A stretch of 64,000 nt of DNA from G963664835 sp965220775 (GCA_965220775.1 OZ244845.1:1550001-1614000), one strand, 5' to 3'. Counted from the first letter of the stretch, positions 16,576 to 26,219 are shown. Notes: generated by a model not told the origin, from the sequence alone. Numbers and translations: made by a program.

Positions 16576-18141
16576 ATGCTGGATAGGGTACTAATCTTTG
16601 ACACCACCTTGAGAGACGGTGAGCAGTCGCCCGGCGCGTCCCTCAACGTCCAAGAGAAGGTCGATATAGCTCACCAGCTTGCCCGGCTTGGTGTGGACAT
16701 CATAGAAGCGGGGTTTCCTATCACTTCGAAGGGAGACTTCGAAGCTGTCCAGCGCATTGCCCGCGAGGTCGAGGGCGTGACCGTATGCGGACTCGCCCGA
16801 GCCCTGCCGGCCGACGTGGACCGTGCCGCCGAGGCTGTTCGCGACGCTGAGAACGGCCGAATACACGTCTTCGTCTCTTCTTCCGACATACACCTGACTC
16901 ACCAGATTCGAAAGAGCCGCGAGGACGTGCTGAAAATGGCCGGCGAAATGGTGCGCCGCGCTAAGTCATACGTATCCGATGTCGAGTTCTCGCCAATGGA
17001 CGCGACCAGGTCCGACGTGGACTATCTGTGCGAGATGCTGGCAATAGCGATAGACGCCGGCGCAACTACCATCAATATCCCTGACACCGTCGGTTATACG
17101 GTGCCGGATGAGTACGCGAAGCTTATGACTTCGATTCTGAAACAGGTACCCGGCGCCGAAGATACGGTCATCTCGGTCCATTGTCACGACGACTTGGGTA
17201 TGGCCGTAGCCAATAGCTTGGCCGCGGTACGAGCCGGCGCTCGGCAGATAGAGTGCACGATGAACGGCATCGGCGAGCGAGCCGGCAACTGCTCGTTAGA
17301 GGAAGTCGTCATGGCGCTGCGGACCCGAGCCGATGTGTTTGGGATCGACACTAGGGTGAACAGCAACGAGATATTCAAGACCAGTCGCATGGTCAGCAGT
17401 TACACCGGAATGCTGGTTCAGGCGAACAAGGCCATCGTAGGCGCCAATGCGTTCGCCCACGAGTCTGGAATTCATCAGGATGGCGTCATCAAAGAACGGG
17501 CGACCTTCGAGATAATTGACGCCACTTCGGTTGGCTTGAGCGACAATCGACTGGTTCTCGGCAAGCTATCCGGCAGACGGGCGTTCCGTCAGCGGCTCGA
17601 AGAGCTTGGTTACCATCTGTCGGACCAAGACCTGAATCAGGCATTCGAGCGGTTCAAGGACTTGGCCGATAAGAAGAAGGACGTTTCCGACCGTGACATT
17701 GAAGCGCTTGTTGCCGACGAAGTTCGAGGCCCGATCGAGGTATTTCGCCTCGATCATGTCCAGGTAAGCTGTGGCGATCACAGCATCCCTACGGCAACGG
17801 TGACGCTGATTGGACCTGATGACACATCGCTGACTGACTCGGCGGCCGGTACCGGCCCAGTGGACGCCGTATACGAGGCGATCAATCGAGTGATCCTGGT
17901 CCCAAACAAGCTGATCGAGTTCTCCGTGCAATCCGTCACCGCCGGCATCGACGCGCTTGGCGAAGTAACGATCCGCATTCAGAGCGATGGGCGCATTTTC
18001 GGTGGCAGAGCCGCCAACACCGACATAATCGTCGCCAGCGCACGCGCCTACATGAACGCCTTGAACAAGCTGATCGCATCCAACGACGAGCGCGACGCGA
18101 CTCCTGAGCAACAGGAACTGGTCCGAACCGCCGGCGTCTGA
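16576..18141 (+). CDS. leuA: 2-isopropylmalate synthase
   Basis: This 521-residue enzyme condenses acetyl-CoA with 2-oxoisovalerate, the first leucine-specific step. It has a TIM barrel with FDTTLRDGEQSPGASL at the N-terminus, the metal HxH motif region SVHCHDDLGMAVANSLAAV, the GIGERAGNCSLEEVVMAL motif, and FAHESGIHQDGVIKE. A C-terminal LeuA dimer domain (about 390-510) normally carries leucine feedback control. It is in the ilv-leu operon, followed by repeat-filled DNA and then the defence island, with leuB only appearing 10 kb downstream. Confidence 0.94.
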   Translation: MLDRVLIFDTTLRDGEQSPGASLNVQEKVDIAHQLARLGVDIIEAGFPITSKGDFEAVQRIAREVEGVTVCGLARALPADVDRAAEAVRDAENGRIHVFVSSSDIHLTHQIRKSREDVLKMAGEMVRRAKSYVSDVEFSPMDATRSDVDYLCEMLAIAIDAGATTINIPDTVGYTVPDEYAKLMTSILKQVPGAEDTVISVHCHDDLGMAVANSLAAVRAGARQIECTMNGIGERAGNCSLEEVVMALRTRADVFGIDTRVNSNEIFKTSRMVSSYTGMLVQANKAIVGANAFAHESGIHQDGVIKERATFEIIDATSVGLSDNRLVLGKLSGRRAFRQRLEELGYHLSDQDLNQAFERFKDLADKKKDVSDRDIEALVADEVRGPIEVFRLDHVQVSCGDHSIPTATVTLIGPDDTSLTDSAAGTGPVDAVYEAINRVILVPNKLIEFSVQSVTAGIDALGEVTIRIQSDGRIFGGRAANTDIIVASARAYMNALNKLIASNDERDATPEQQELVRTAGV

Positions 18142-18721
18142 ACCCGCCCTATATTGCCCACCGGCGTCCCACCATTCGCCAACATCACCGTAGGGGCGAT
18201 TCACGAATCGCCTTGGGCGGGGCACGGCAAACGCCCACTGGCGTCCCACAACCCGCCAAGACCACCGTAGGGGTGTCCCTTGTGGGCATCCTGGGCGGGG
18301 CGCGTGGCAAACCCCCACCGGCCGGCCTCGCATGTGGTCATTCCCGCCACCACTTCGTCATTCCCACGCGCCAAATTCGTCACTCCGGCCCCCCATTCGT
18401 CATTCCGGCGAAGGCCGGAATCCAGAGGGGAGGGGTGCGGGTATCCACGAACAATAGCGTCGCGGAAAGACGGCAATCGCGAACCCACGAACGACTTGCC
18501 AACAAGACCCAACCTCACCGTAGCGGCCATTCGGGAATCGCCCTGAGTGGGGACATCGCGAATCCTGGCCGGCCCCCCGCGACACGTCATTCCGCGTCCC
18601 CTCTTCGTCATTCTCGCGAACGCGGGAATCCAGAGGGGCGGGGAGGAGGGCGCCTGTACCGCTGGGGCTTGTCCCCAACTTAGGGTGCGCCGGCCGGCCG
18701 CTTGAGAGTAAACTTGACCCA
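18142..18721. repeat. Intergenic mosaic of REP-like palindromes between leuA and the defence island
   Basis: There is no gene here. It holds the palindromic repeat CGTCATTCCGGCGAAGGCCGG.. (18398-18430), a variant with TTCTCGCGAACGCGGGAAT (18606-18638), two diverged copies of a GTAGGGGCGATTCACGAATCGCC-type hairpin (about 18190 and 18525), and a GGGGCTTGTCCCC hairpin unit (18659-18693). Members of these families recur in other gaps. The stretch marks the left boundary of the inserted block. Confidence 0.75.
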
Positions 18722-21700
18722 ATGACCAAACTGACAACCGCCGTAGAGCACTACCTCACCGACCTCCGGCGTGTCCGCGCTTCCGGCGGAGCGACCGGCG
18801 AGCGGTCGATCTACGGCCCCCTCGCCAACCTGCTCAACGCCATCGGCGCAACCCTGAAGCCCAAGGTATTCTGCGTCGGAGAGCTCGCCGACCAGGGCGC
18901 CGGCCATCCCGACTTCGGTCTCTACTCCGCCAAGCAGGTCCAGCGCGGCCGGCCCCGCGAAGGCCAGATGCCCGAGCGCGGCGTCGTCGAGGTCAAGTCG
19001 GCCGGCGACGACGCCTGGCTGACCGCCGACGGCGACCAGGTAAGCCGCTACTGGCGACGCTACCGCCTCGTCCTCGTCACCAACACCCGCGACTTCGTCC
19101 TGATCGGAACAGACACCGCCGGCCGGCCGACAAAGCTGGAGACCTTCCGGCTTGCCGACAGCGCCGAAGACTTCGACCGCCTCCTAGAGAAGCCCCGCGC
19201 CTTTGCCCGTAAGGTTGGCGCCGGTTTGGGCGAGTATCTCTGCCGTGCGCTGGCCCACAGCGCGACCCTTGCCGAGCCCAAGGACCTAGCCTGGCTACTC
19301 GCCTCCTATGCCCGCGACGGTCTCGCCCGTGTCGAGACCGCCGGTGATTCGCCGGCATTGGCCGCCGTCCGCTCCGCCTTGGAGGACGCGCTCGGAGTCC
19401 GCTTCGAGGGCGAGCGCGGTGCCGCTTTCTTTCGCTCCACCCTCGTCCAGACGCTGTTCTACGGCGTATTCTCAGCCTGGGTTCTTTGGGCCCGGCAACT
19501 GCCGCCGCCCACCGGCTCGTTCAACTGGCACGAGGCCGTCTGGCACCTGCGCGCACCGGTATTGCGGGCCCTATTCCAGCAGCTATCCGACCCCGGCCGG
19601 CTCCGGCCCCTTGACCTCGTCGAAGTCCTCGATTGGACCGCCGCCGCCCTCGACCGCGTGGACCAGGAGGCATTCTTCACCCGCTTCGACGCGAGCCTGT
19701 CCCCGACCGGATCCGGCGGCGAGGCGGTGCCCTACTTCTACGAGCCGTTCCTCGAAGCGTTCGACCCCAGGCTCCGCAAGCAGCTTGGCGTCTGGTACAC
19801 GCCCAACGAGGTCGTGCGCTACATGGTCGCCCGCGTGGACCGGGCCCTCAAGGACGATCTCGGCATCGCCGACGGACTCGCCGCCGACAACGTCTACGTC
19901 CTCGACCCCTGCTGCGGCACCGGCGCATACCTCGCCGAGGTGCTCCGCCGGATTGCCGAAAACCTGAAGGGCCAGGGCCTGGGCGCACTCACTGGCGCGA
20001 GGGTCAAGCGGGCCGCGACCGAGCGAGTCTTCGGCTTCGAGATCATGCCGGCCCCGTTCGTCATCGCCCACCTACAGGTCGGCCTCACCATGCAGGCGCT
20101 CGATGCTCCACTAGCCGACGACGGAAACGAACGCGCCGGCGTGTTCCTCACCAACGCCCTGACCGGCTGGGAGCCGACGGTGCAGAAGCCCCTGCTGATC
20201 GCTGAGCTGGAGGAGGAACGAGAACGCGCCGGCCGGGTCAAGCAGGATACGCCGATCCTAGTCATAATCGGCAATCCGCCCTACAACGGCTTCGCCGGCA
20301 TGGCAGTCGACGAGGAGCGCGAGCTGTCCCAAGCCTACCGAACCACCAAGAGGGTCCGCCGGCCCGAAGGCCAAGGCCTCAACGACCTCTACGTCCGCTT
20401 CTTCCGCATGGCCGAGAGGCGCATCGCTGAGAAGACCGGCCAGGGCGTCGTCTGCTTCATCTCCAACTACTCCTGGCTAGACGGACTGTCGTTCACCGGC
20501 ATGCGGGAACGCTACCTCGAGGCGTTCGACGCGATTCGTATCGACTGCCTCAACGGCGACAAGTACAAGACCGGCAAGACGACTCCCGATGGTTCGCCCG
20601 ACCCCAGCATCTTCTCCACGGCGGAGGATCCTGTCGGCATCCAGGTCGGCACCGCTATCACGACCCTGGTGCGCAAGGCGGACCACGTGCCGGCGGAGAC
20701 AATCGGCTTCCGCCACGTTTGGGGACAGACCAAGCGCGAAGAGCTTGTTGAAACATCCGAGACCGCACCGGCCACGCTGTACGAGACCATTGTGCCACTC
20801 CTGCCCCTCGGCCTGCCGTTAGCCCAAGTGGCGGTCAGCCCCAACTGGTTCGACTGGCCGGCCCTGCCGGATCTGCTCCCAGCATCGTTCCCGGGTGTCA
20901 CCACCAGCCGCGACTCGTTCTTGGTGGATATCGATCTCGACCGCCTCAGGGCGCGCGTTGCCGAATATTTCAACCCTGGGATGAGCAATGCCGAGATCGC
21001 CCAACGCAATCCGGCCGTAATGAAACGCACTGCGCGGTTCAATGCGCTCCGAGTGCGTGACGCGCTATGCAAACGGGGAGGACCAATCGCATCTGGATTT
21101 GTCCGCTACTCCTACCGGCCGTTCGACACGCGGTGGCTCTACTGGGAAGCAGAGACAAAGCTGCTCGATGAAAAACGCGCCGAATACAAGCCACACGTGT
21201 TCGAGAAGAATATATGGCTGTCGTCAGCTCAACACCTCAGGAAGGGTGAGTCCGAGCCTCAAAGCTATTTCACGGACGAACTCGCGTCGTATCATCTCAT
21301 TGAACGCGGTGCCCTCTGGTTCCCCGCATGGCTCAGGAACGACGGTCTAGTGACCGCCGGAACCCAGGCCCAACCCCACCCCAACTTATCAGGCGCAGCC
21401 GAACGCTACCTCGAACGCCTTGGAGCCGACGTGGAAGACCTGTTCCACCACGTTCTAGCCACGCTCCACGATCCGGCCTACCGCCAGGCCAACGCCGGCG
21501 CTCTGCGCATGGAGTGGCCGCGCATCCCCCTACCCGGCTGGCCCGATGGTAACGAGGCCGGCGCGGCAGACGCCTTGGCCGAATCAGCCGCACGCGGCCG
21601 CAAGCTGGCCCAGTTGCTAGATCCGGACACCCCAGTTCCCGGCATCACAGAGGGCGCACTCCGTCCAGAGGCCGCCGCTATCGCCGTACCCACCACCACC

Positions 21701-22081
21701 GATGACCGCAACATGGCCGGCGACGACTTCGCCCTCACCGCCGGCTGGGGCCATTTCGGCTCCGGCGACGCCGTCATGCCCGGCCAGGGCCGCATCGTCC
21801 AGCGCGCCTACACGCCGGAGGAGCGCGCCGCATTGGCCGGCGTCCCACCGATACTGGGAGAAACCACCCACGACATCTACCTCAACAACCGCGCCTACTG
21901 GCGCAACGTCCCCGCCGGCGTCTGGACCTACAAGCTAGGCGGCTACCAGGTCCTAAAGAAGTGGCTCTCCTACCGCGAGCGCACCATCCTCCGCCGGCCC
22001 CTCAAGCCGGACGAGGTCCAATACTTCGCCGAAACAGCCCGCCGGATCGCCACGATATTGCGGCTGGTAAGTCAAGAATGA
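18722..22081 (+). CDS. Single-chain restriction-modification enzyme (type IIG/ISP-like, N6-adenine methylase plus nuclease)
   Basis: This 1119-residue protein likely both methylates and cuts DNA. The N-terminal part looks like a PD-(D/E)xK nuclease: D64 in GHPDFG and E90-V-K92. A helical linker follows, then a gamma-type N6-adenine methylase with the AdoMet motif DPCCGTGAY (from about 395) and catalytic NPPY (518-521), and a long C-terminal target-recognition region (about 640-1119) with YSYRPFDTRWLYW and GVWTYKLGGYQVLKKWLSYRE, typical of type ISP/IIG specificity domains. No helicase motifs are seen, so it is closer to type IIG than to true ISP. The ATG lacks a clear ribosome site. Confidence 0.85.
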   Translation: MTKLTTAVEHYLTDLRRVRASGGATGERSIYGPLANLLNAIGATLKPKVFCVGELADQGAGHPDFGLYSAKQVQRGRPREGQMPERGVVEVKSAGDDAWLTADGDQVSRYWRRYRLVLVTNTRDFVLIGTDTAGRPTKLETFRLADSAEDFDRLLEKPRAFARKVGAGLGEYLCRALAHSATLAEPKDLAWLLASYARDGLARVETAGDSPALAAVRSALEDALGVRFEGERGAAFFRSTLVQTLFYGVFSAWVLWARQLPPPTGSFNWHEAVWHLRAPVLRALFQQLSDPGRLRPLDLVEVLDWTAAALDRVDQEAFFTRFDASLSPTGSGGEAVPYFYEPFLEAFDPRLRKQLGVWYTPNEVVRYMVARVDRALKDDLGIADGLAADNVYVLDPCCGTGAYLAEVLRRIAENLKGQGLGALTGARVKRAATERVFGFEIMPAPFVIAHLQVGLTMQALDAPLADDGNERAGVFLTNALTGWEPTVQKPLLIAELEEERERAGRVKQDTPILVIIGNPPYNGFAGMAVDEERELSQAYRTTKRVRRPEGQGLNDLYVRFFRMAERRIAEKTGQGVVCFISNYSWLDGLSFTGMRERYLEAFDAIRIDCLNGDKYKTGKTTPDGSPDPSIFSTAEDPVGIQVGTAITTLVRKADHVPAETIGFRHVWGQTKREELVETSETAPATLYETIVPLLPLGLPLAQVAVSPNWFDWPALPDLLPASFPGVTTSRDSFLVDIDLDRLRARVAEYFNPGMSNAEIAQRNPAVMKRTARFNALRVRDALCKRGGPIASGFVRYSYRPFDTRWLYWEAETKLLDEKRAEYKPHVFEKNIWLSSAQHLRKGESEPQSYFTDELASYHLIERGALWFPAWLRNDGLVTAGTQAQPHPNLSGAAERYLERLGADVEDLFHHVLATLHDPAYRQANAGALRMEWPRIPLPGWPDGNEAGAADALAESAARGRKLAQLLDPDTPVPGITEGALRPEAAAIAVPTTTDDRNMAGDDFALTAGWGHFGSGDAVMPGQGRIVQRAYTPEERAALAGVPPILGETTHDIYLNNRAYWRNVPAGVWTYKLGGYQVLKKWLSYRERTILRRPLKPDEVQYFAETARRIATILRLVSQE

Positions 22082-22206
22082 ACCGCCTTCGTCGTGTCGT
22101 GGTATTCTGTGCAATAAGCCAAGTATGAATCCTCGACTTGTCTACTTGACCAGTCGGAGCCGTATGTTCGTGAACCGAAAGGACGTCCCTACGTTGAGTT
22201 ACGACA

Positions 22207-24222
22207 GTGCAAACAGCGTCTGAAAAATACACTATGCGGATATCCCGGCTGACCATCGACAAGCTGGGCATTCAAATGTATGACAGGGTATCTGCCGTCC
22301 TAGCTGAACTCATTGCTAACGCTTACGATGCGGATGCCGAGAACGTGACGATTAGGCTTCCTTTCGGGGAATACCTCGCGCGGAAGGAAGGAGAGCAAAT
22401 CAAAGACTTGGGATTCGAGATCGTAATTGAGGACGACGGCAGCGGAATGACTGAAAGGGAGGTCAATAAATACTACTTAAACGTTGGCTACAACCGACGA
22501 GTTGGACGCAACGAACGAACGCTTAGGCACGAACGCAAGGTCATGGGCAGGAAAGGGATCGGCAAGCTAGCGCCTTTCGGAATCTGCCATGAAGTGGAAG
22601 TCATCAGTGCGGGAGGTGACCGGACTCATCTCGGTTATCCCGTATCCAACCTGATCCTCAATCTTGACCACATACGAGAAGAGGCCACAGATGACGAAGG
22701 GCAAGTTAAGCCTTATCATCCTACGCCTGGCTTGCAGGATGGGAACTACGCTGAGTCCACAGGGACCAAGCTCATTCTAAGACGATTCGACCGAAGGCGC
22801 GTTCCCGCCGGGACGGAATTGGATCGCCAGCTAAGCGCGCGCTTCGGGTTGAGTCAGGAACACTGGAACGTCCGGTTGGAGGACAGCACAGGAAAGAACG
22901 GGCCGGTCGAGCTTGGTAGCCTGAACGTTGAAATTATGGACGGCACGCGCATCGTCGTTGATGAAAGGCCGGTCAGGGTAGAAGGCCAGTTCTTTCCCGT
23001 ATCTGGTTGGGTAGCGTACGCAAAGGATTCGTACAAGGATGAAGTGATGGCCGGCGTGCGGATTTACGCTAGGGGCAAGATCGTAGCTCAGACCAGGGAC
23101 TTTGACATCAAGACCGGTTTCACCGGCGAGTTCAAGATGAGGAGCTACCTGACAGGGCAGATCAAAGCGGAGTGGCTTGACGATACTCATGATTTCGTTA
23201 GGACAGACAGGCAAGACATCATCTGGAATTCCGAATTTGGTAACGCGCTGCGCGATTGGGGCCGAAGACTTCTGAGGGAGCTTGCTGCAAAGGCGGAGGC
23301 CAGTGCAGGTCGACGTGTCTGGGACATTTTTCTGGACACGTCGCAATTGCAGGAACGACTTGAACTAGCTCTTCCCAATGACCACGATGTTCGGGAATCT
23401 GTCTTGAGGGCAGCACGATCATTGGTTACGCGCACGGATCGAGACGCCGTTCACAATCCTAAATTTATAGAGCGCGTAGTGAACTTGGCTTTCACGGTTG
23501 GCCCTCACCGCACGCTACTCGATACGTTAGATGAGATTGGGTCAATGGCAGCCGGCCCCGTGGGTGCGATACTTGATCTGTTTGAGAAGGCAAGACTCGT
23601 AGAGATGTACTCGCTGGGGCAGGTCGCTAGAGAGCGCGTCGAGGCAATCGAGCAGCTTCGGAGGCTTGTGTCTGAATCCTCTACGGTCGAACGGCAACTG
23701 CAAAAGCTCGTTGAGCGCGCACCCTGGATACTTTTTCCGGACTGGACGCCGTTAAGTTTCAATCAATCTCTTGCATCAACTCGATCAAACTTCGAGAGTT
23801 GGTACCATGCAAATTATGGCAAAGAGATCGTGACTTCGGCAATAGACAGTCCGAGCAAGCAACCGGACTTCGTGATGCTGAACCACGGGAGTCGGTTGGA
23901 AATAATTGAAATCAAGCGTCCTCAGTACAGGCTAACTGATGTGGAGTTCAATACCGCCTTCGACTACCTGGATGCAATAAAAGGATTTATCAGCAAGACG
24001 ACTGAAGTTCGCAATCTATTCCCCACTGCAAAACTCACCGTTGTGTGCGACGGTCTCGCGTTGTCAACGTCGCTCGGGAGCGTCATCGAAACTAATCCTG
24101 ATGTAACTCATAAGACCTGGCATGATCTCCTCCAGTCCACCAGCAGAAGTCACGAAGACTTCCTAAAGGTGGTTCGAGAATTGCAAGGGGAACTACCAAA
24201 ACTGACCGCAGACGGAGAATAG
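22207..24222 (+). CDS. GHKL (MORC/MutL-like) ATPase fused to a PD-(D/E)xK nuclease domain
   Basis: This 671-residue protein begins with a GHKL ATPase domain: N-box E34-x3-N38-x2-D41 in ELIANAYDADAENV, G1 DDGSGM (76-81) and G2 GRKGIGKLAPFG (114-125). A middle region (about 200-500) is of unknown fold. The C-terminus reads WILFPDW..., then PDF (D554) and E568-I-K570, the core of a PD-(D/E)xK nuclease similar to DUF4263/Shedu-type domains. Bacterial MORC/MutL-like ATPases beside Vsr and cytosine methylases have been described as parts of restriction systems. GTG at 22207 is the likely start, with an ATG at 22234 as an alternative. Vsr follows after 2 bases. Confidence 0.82.
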   Translation: MQTASEKYTMRISRLTIDKLGIQMYDRVSAVLAELIANAYDADAENVTIRLPFGEYLARKEGEQIKDLGFEIVIEDDGSGMTEREVNKYYLNVGYNRRVGRNERTLRHERKVMGRKGIGKLAPFGICHEVEVISAGGDRTHLGYPVSNLILNLDHIREEATDDEGQVKPYHPTPGLQDGNYAESTGTKLILRRFDRRRVPAGTELDRQLSARFGLSQEHWNVRLEDSTGKNGPVELGSLNVEIMDGTRIVVDERPVRVEGQFFPVSGWVAYAKDSYKDEVMAGVRIYARGKIVAQTRDFDIKTGFTGEFKMRSYLTGQIKAEWLDDTHDFVRTDRQDIIWNSEFGNALRDWGRRLLRELAAKAEASAGRRVWDIFLDTSQLQERLELALPNDHDVRESVLRAARSLVTRTDRDAVHNPKFIERVVNLAFTVGPHRTLLDTLDEIGSMAAGPVGAILDLFEKARLVEMYSLGQVARERVEAIEQLRRLVSESSTVERQLQKLVERAPWILFPDWTPLSFNQSLASTRSNFESWYHANYGKEIVTSAIDSPSKQPDFVMLNHGSRLEIIEIKRPQYRLTDVEFNTAFDYLDAIKGFISKTTEVRNLFPTAKLTVVCDGLALSTSLGSVIETNPDVTHKTWHDLLQSTSRSHEDFLKVVRELQGELPKLTADGE

Positions 24223-24224
24223 GG

Positions 24225-24668
24225 TTGCATGAAGATGTGATGACACCTTTGCAACGCCATCGCGCGATGGCTCATAACCGGGGAAGAACCGGTCCCGAAC
24301 GATCTCTAGCCTCTGCGTTGTGGCATACTGGACTTCGGTACTTCACTCACGGGGGTTACCAATCCGTAACTGGCATACGTCTTCTCGGAAACCCGGATCT
24401 GGTTTTCCCCAGAAAAAAGATCGTTCTCTTTGTCGACGGATGCTTTTGGCACGGCTGCCCTGAATGCCGCAAGCACGCCGGCCTCAGAGGCCTATCCTGG
24501 ATATCCAAGATAAACGCAAACAGAGAACGCGATCTACAAGTCACAAGGCAGCTAAGGGATACGGGCTGGACTGTCCTACGTATCCCGGAGCATGACATTA
24601 GAACCAGAGCTGCTCTCGCGGTGACCGTCGACCGACTGGCATCTCGGATACGTGCTGCTTCCATATGA
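24225..24668 (+). CDS. Very-short-patch (Vsr) type mismatch endonuclease
   Basis: This 147-residue protein has the Vsr signature: RTGPERSLASALWHTGLRY, GNPDLVFPRKKIVLFVDGCFWHGC (catalytic Asp in PDLVF, then the DGCFWHGC zinc/His segment), and the ILRIPEHDI end. Vsr nicks T:G mismatches made by deamination of 5-methylcytosine. In defence islands, related proteins may act as the restriction nuclease. GGAG stands 7 bases before TTG 24225; an ATG at 24240 is possible. It overlaps the start of the cytosine methyltransferase by 17 bases, showing tight coupling. Confidence 0.9.
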   Translation: MHEDVMTPLQRHRAMAHNRGRTGPERSLASALWHTGLRYFTHGGYQSVTGIRLLGNPDLVFPRKKIVLFVDGCFWHGCPECRKHAGLRGLSWISKINANRERDLQVTRQLRDTGWTVLRIPEHDIRTRAALAVTVDRLASRIRAASI

Positions 24669-26073
24669 CGATCTGCTTTCGGCAAAGGTGACAATGGTAC
24701 CTGGGCAGCCGGTTCGCGATTTCATACTACAGGACAGGCCACATCACGCTACAACCCGGACTGCCGTGTCCCTATTCTCAGGGTGTGGCTTGAGCGACCT
24801 CGGCTATGAGTTGGCCGGGTTCCGCTTCGTGGAACAGGTGGAAATCGATCCGAGGCGCGCTGCAATAGGCGCCGATAACTTCCCCACTTCTAAATGGCTT
24901 ACTTGCGATGTGCGTGACAGCCGTAGCGAGATCGCATCAGTGTACCGCCGCGCCACGTCTAAGCGGCTGGATTTACTTTTGGCCACGCCCCCTTGCCAGG
25001 GCATGAGCAGCTCGAACCCCAGCAGAGGCAAGCGGCAAACGCCGCAAGCCAAGGCGCAGGAAGACAAGAATCGGCTGCTGCTGGAGGTCATACCGGTAGC
25101 GCGCTGGCTCAATCCGAAGATAATCGTCATCGAGAACGTTCGACAAGTGTTAACGCTGGGGGTCGAGTACGACGGTCAGCAAGGGAAGATGATCGATCTT
25201 CTTCGCCATGGACTCAATGAATATGAAGTATTCCCCGGCGTGGTAAATGTGGCGGACTACGGAATTCCTCAGATCAGGAGGCGCGCTCTCGTAGTCGCCG
25301 TGCACAAGAACGAACCATGGCTTGACGCGATGCTACTGAGAACTTGCGTGCCATGGCCACACGCAACCCACACGGAACAGCCAACCAACGGATTGGGGCC
25401 ATGGGTGAGCGTCCGCGAGTGGTTCGAGACAATGAAGTATGAATATCTCGACGCTAGATCAGGAGAGCCCGCCCGGGGGAAACACCCATTGCATTTTGTG
25501 CCCTCCTATGATCCGGACCGCTATCAACAGATCAGTCAAATACCTCCGTACTCGGGGCGCAGCGCATACGAGAATGACTCCTGTGACGCGTGCGGTTGGC
25601 AGCCAGTAAAGATGGGCGTGGTCTCTTGCCCCTCGTGCGGGAGCCTCATGCGCAATCGGCCTTACGTCATGAGGAATGGCCGTCCATCGTTGATCCGAGG
25701 TTTTCGCTCAAGCTACAGGCGAATGACTCCCGAGCGCCCTGCATACACCATCACGACCAATTCAAGCCACATCGGAAGTGACTTCAAGATTCATCCCTGG
25801 GAGAATCGGGTACTCAGCACTTTGGAGTGTGCGGACCTCCAGACCGTTCCTCGGTTCTTTGATTGGACACGAGCACACAATAATCGCACGCCCTATCTTA
25901 TCCGTAACTTGATCGGGGAGGCATTTCCGACTTATTTCACTTACCTCCACGGGCGAGTTCTGATTGGACTTCTGTCCAACCAGGGAACACTGCCGCATGA
26001 TCGTCTCGCCACATCGGGACGCAGCGACATTAGGGACCGAGCCCGTCCGGCCCGCCATGGGAAAGACACCTAA
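24652..26073 (+). CDS. dcm: DNA cytosine-5 methyltransferase with zinc-knuckle insert
   Basis: About 473 residues with C5-methylase motifs: I (SLFSGCGLSDLGYELAGF), IV (ATPPCQGMSSSN; catalytic C115), VI (IVIENVRQV), VIII (QIRRRALVVAV) and X near RNLIGEAFPTYF. An inserted CxxC..CxxC pair (C311/C314 and C326/C329) in the recognition region looks like a zinc ribbon and is not part of the common core. GTG at 24652 overlaps the Vsr gene; ATG at 24694 is an alternative. The methyltransferase would protect host sites while the upstream ATPase-nuclease and Vsr act on unmodified or mismatched DNA (inference). Confidence 0.9.
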   Translation: MLLPYDDLLSAKVTMVPGQPVRDFILQDRPHHATTRTAVSLFSGCGLSDLGYELAGFRFVEQVEIDPRRAAIGADNFPTSKWLTCDVRDSRSEIASVYRRATSKRLDLLLATPPCQGMSSSNPSRGKRQTPQAKAQEDKNRLLLEVIPVARWLNPKIIVIENVRQVLTLGVEYDGQQGKMIDLLRHGLNEYEVFPGVVNVADYGIPQIRRRALVVAVHKNEPWLDAMLLRTCVPWPHATHTEQPTNGLGPWVSVREWFETMKYEYLDARSGEPARGKHPLHFVPSYDPDRYQQISQIPPYSGRSAYENDSCDACGWQPVKMGVVSCPSCGSLMRNRPYVMRNGRPSLIRGFRSSYRRMTPERPAYTITTNSSHIGSDFKIHPWENRVLSTLECADLQTVPRFFDWTRAHNNRTPYLIRNLIGEAFPTYFTYLHGRVLIGLLSNQGTLPHDRLATSGRSDIRDRARPARHGKDT

Positions 26074-26219
26074 AGAGTAGGTCCAATTTGTGACGTTTGG
26101 CGTACTTTCCGGCCATTCCCGCACCTGTCGTAGTGGTAGGAGGCTGTGTCACAAAGACACGGACGACGCCCCACCAGGAGTTTACTCTGGCGCTCCAACG
26201 CACCAAGGAGATAGTTTGA
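26034..26219 (+). pseudogene. Decayed HigB/Gp49-like RelE-superfamily toxin remnant
   Basis: In the frame that ends TGA at 26217-26219, the translation reads GPPWERHLKERSNL, a stop (26091-26093), then RLAYFPA..VVVVGGCVTKTRTTPHQEFTLALQRTKEI. This follows the Gp49/HigB toxin pattern (GPP..KHL, R.NL..R..YF, VVLLHGF.KKT.KTP..EI..A..R..E). The 5' part overlaps the end of the methyltransferase gene, and an internal stop and poor start show it is broken. Its stop overlaps the ATG of the HTH antitoxin (TGATG), the usual toxin-antitoxin coupling. Confidence 0.6.

Noticed and set aside
17566..18333. Antisense frame over the end of leuA
   Set aside because: It covers the LeuA C-terminal domain and REP-like DNA, with no family resemblance.
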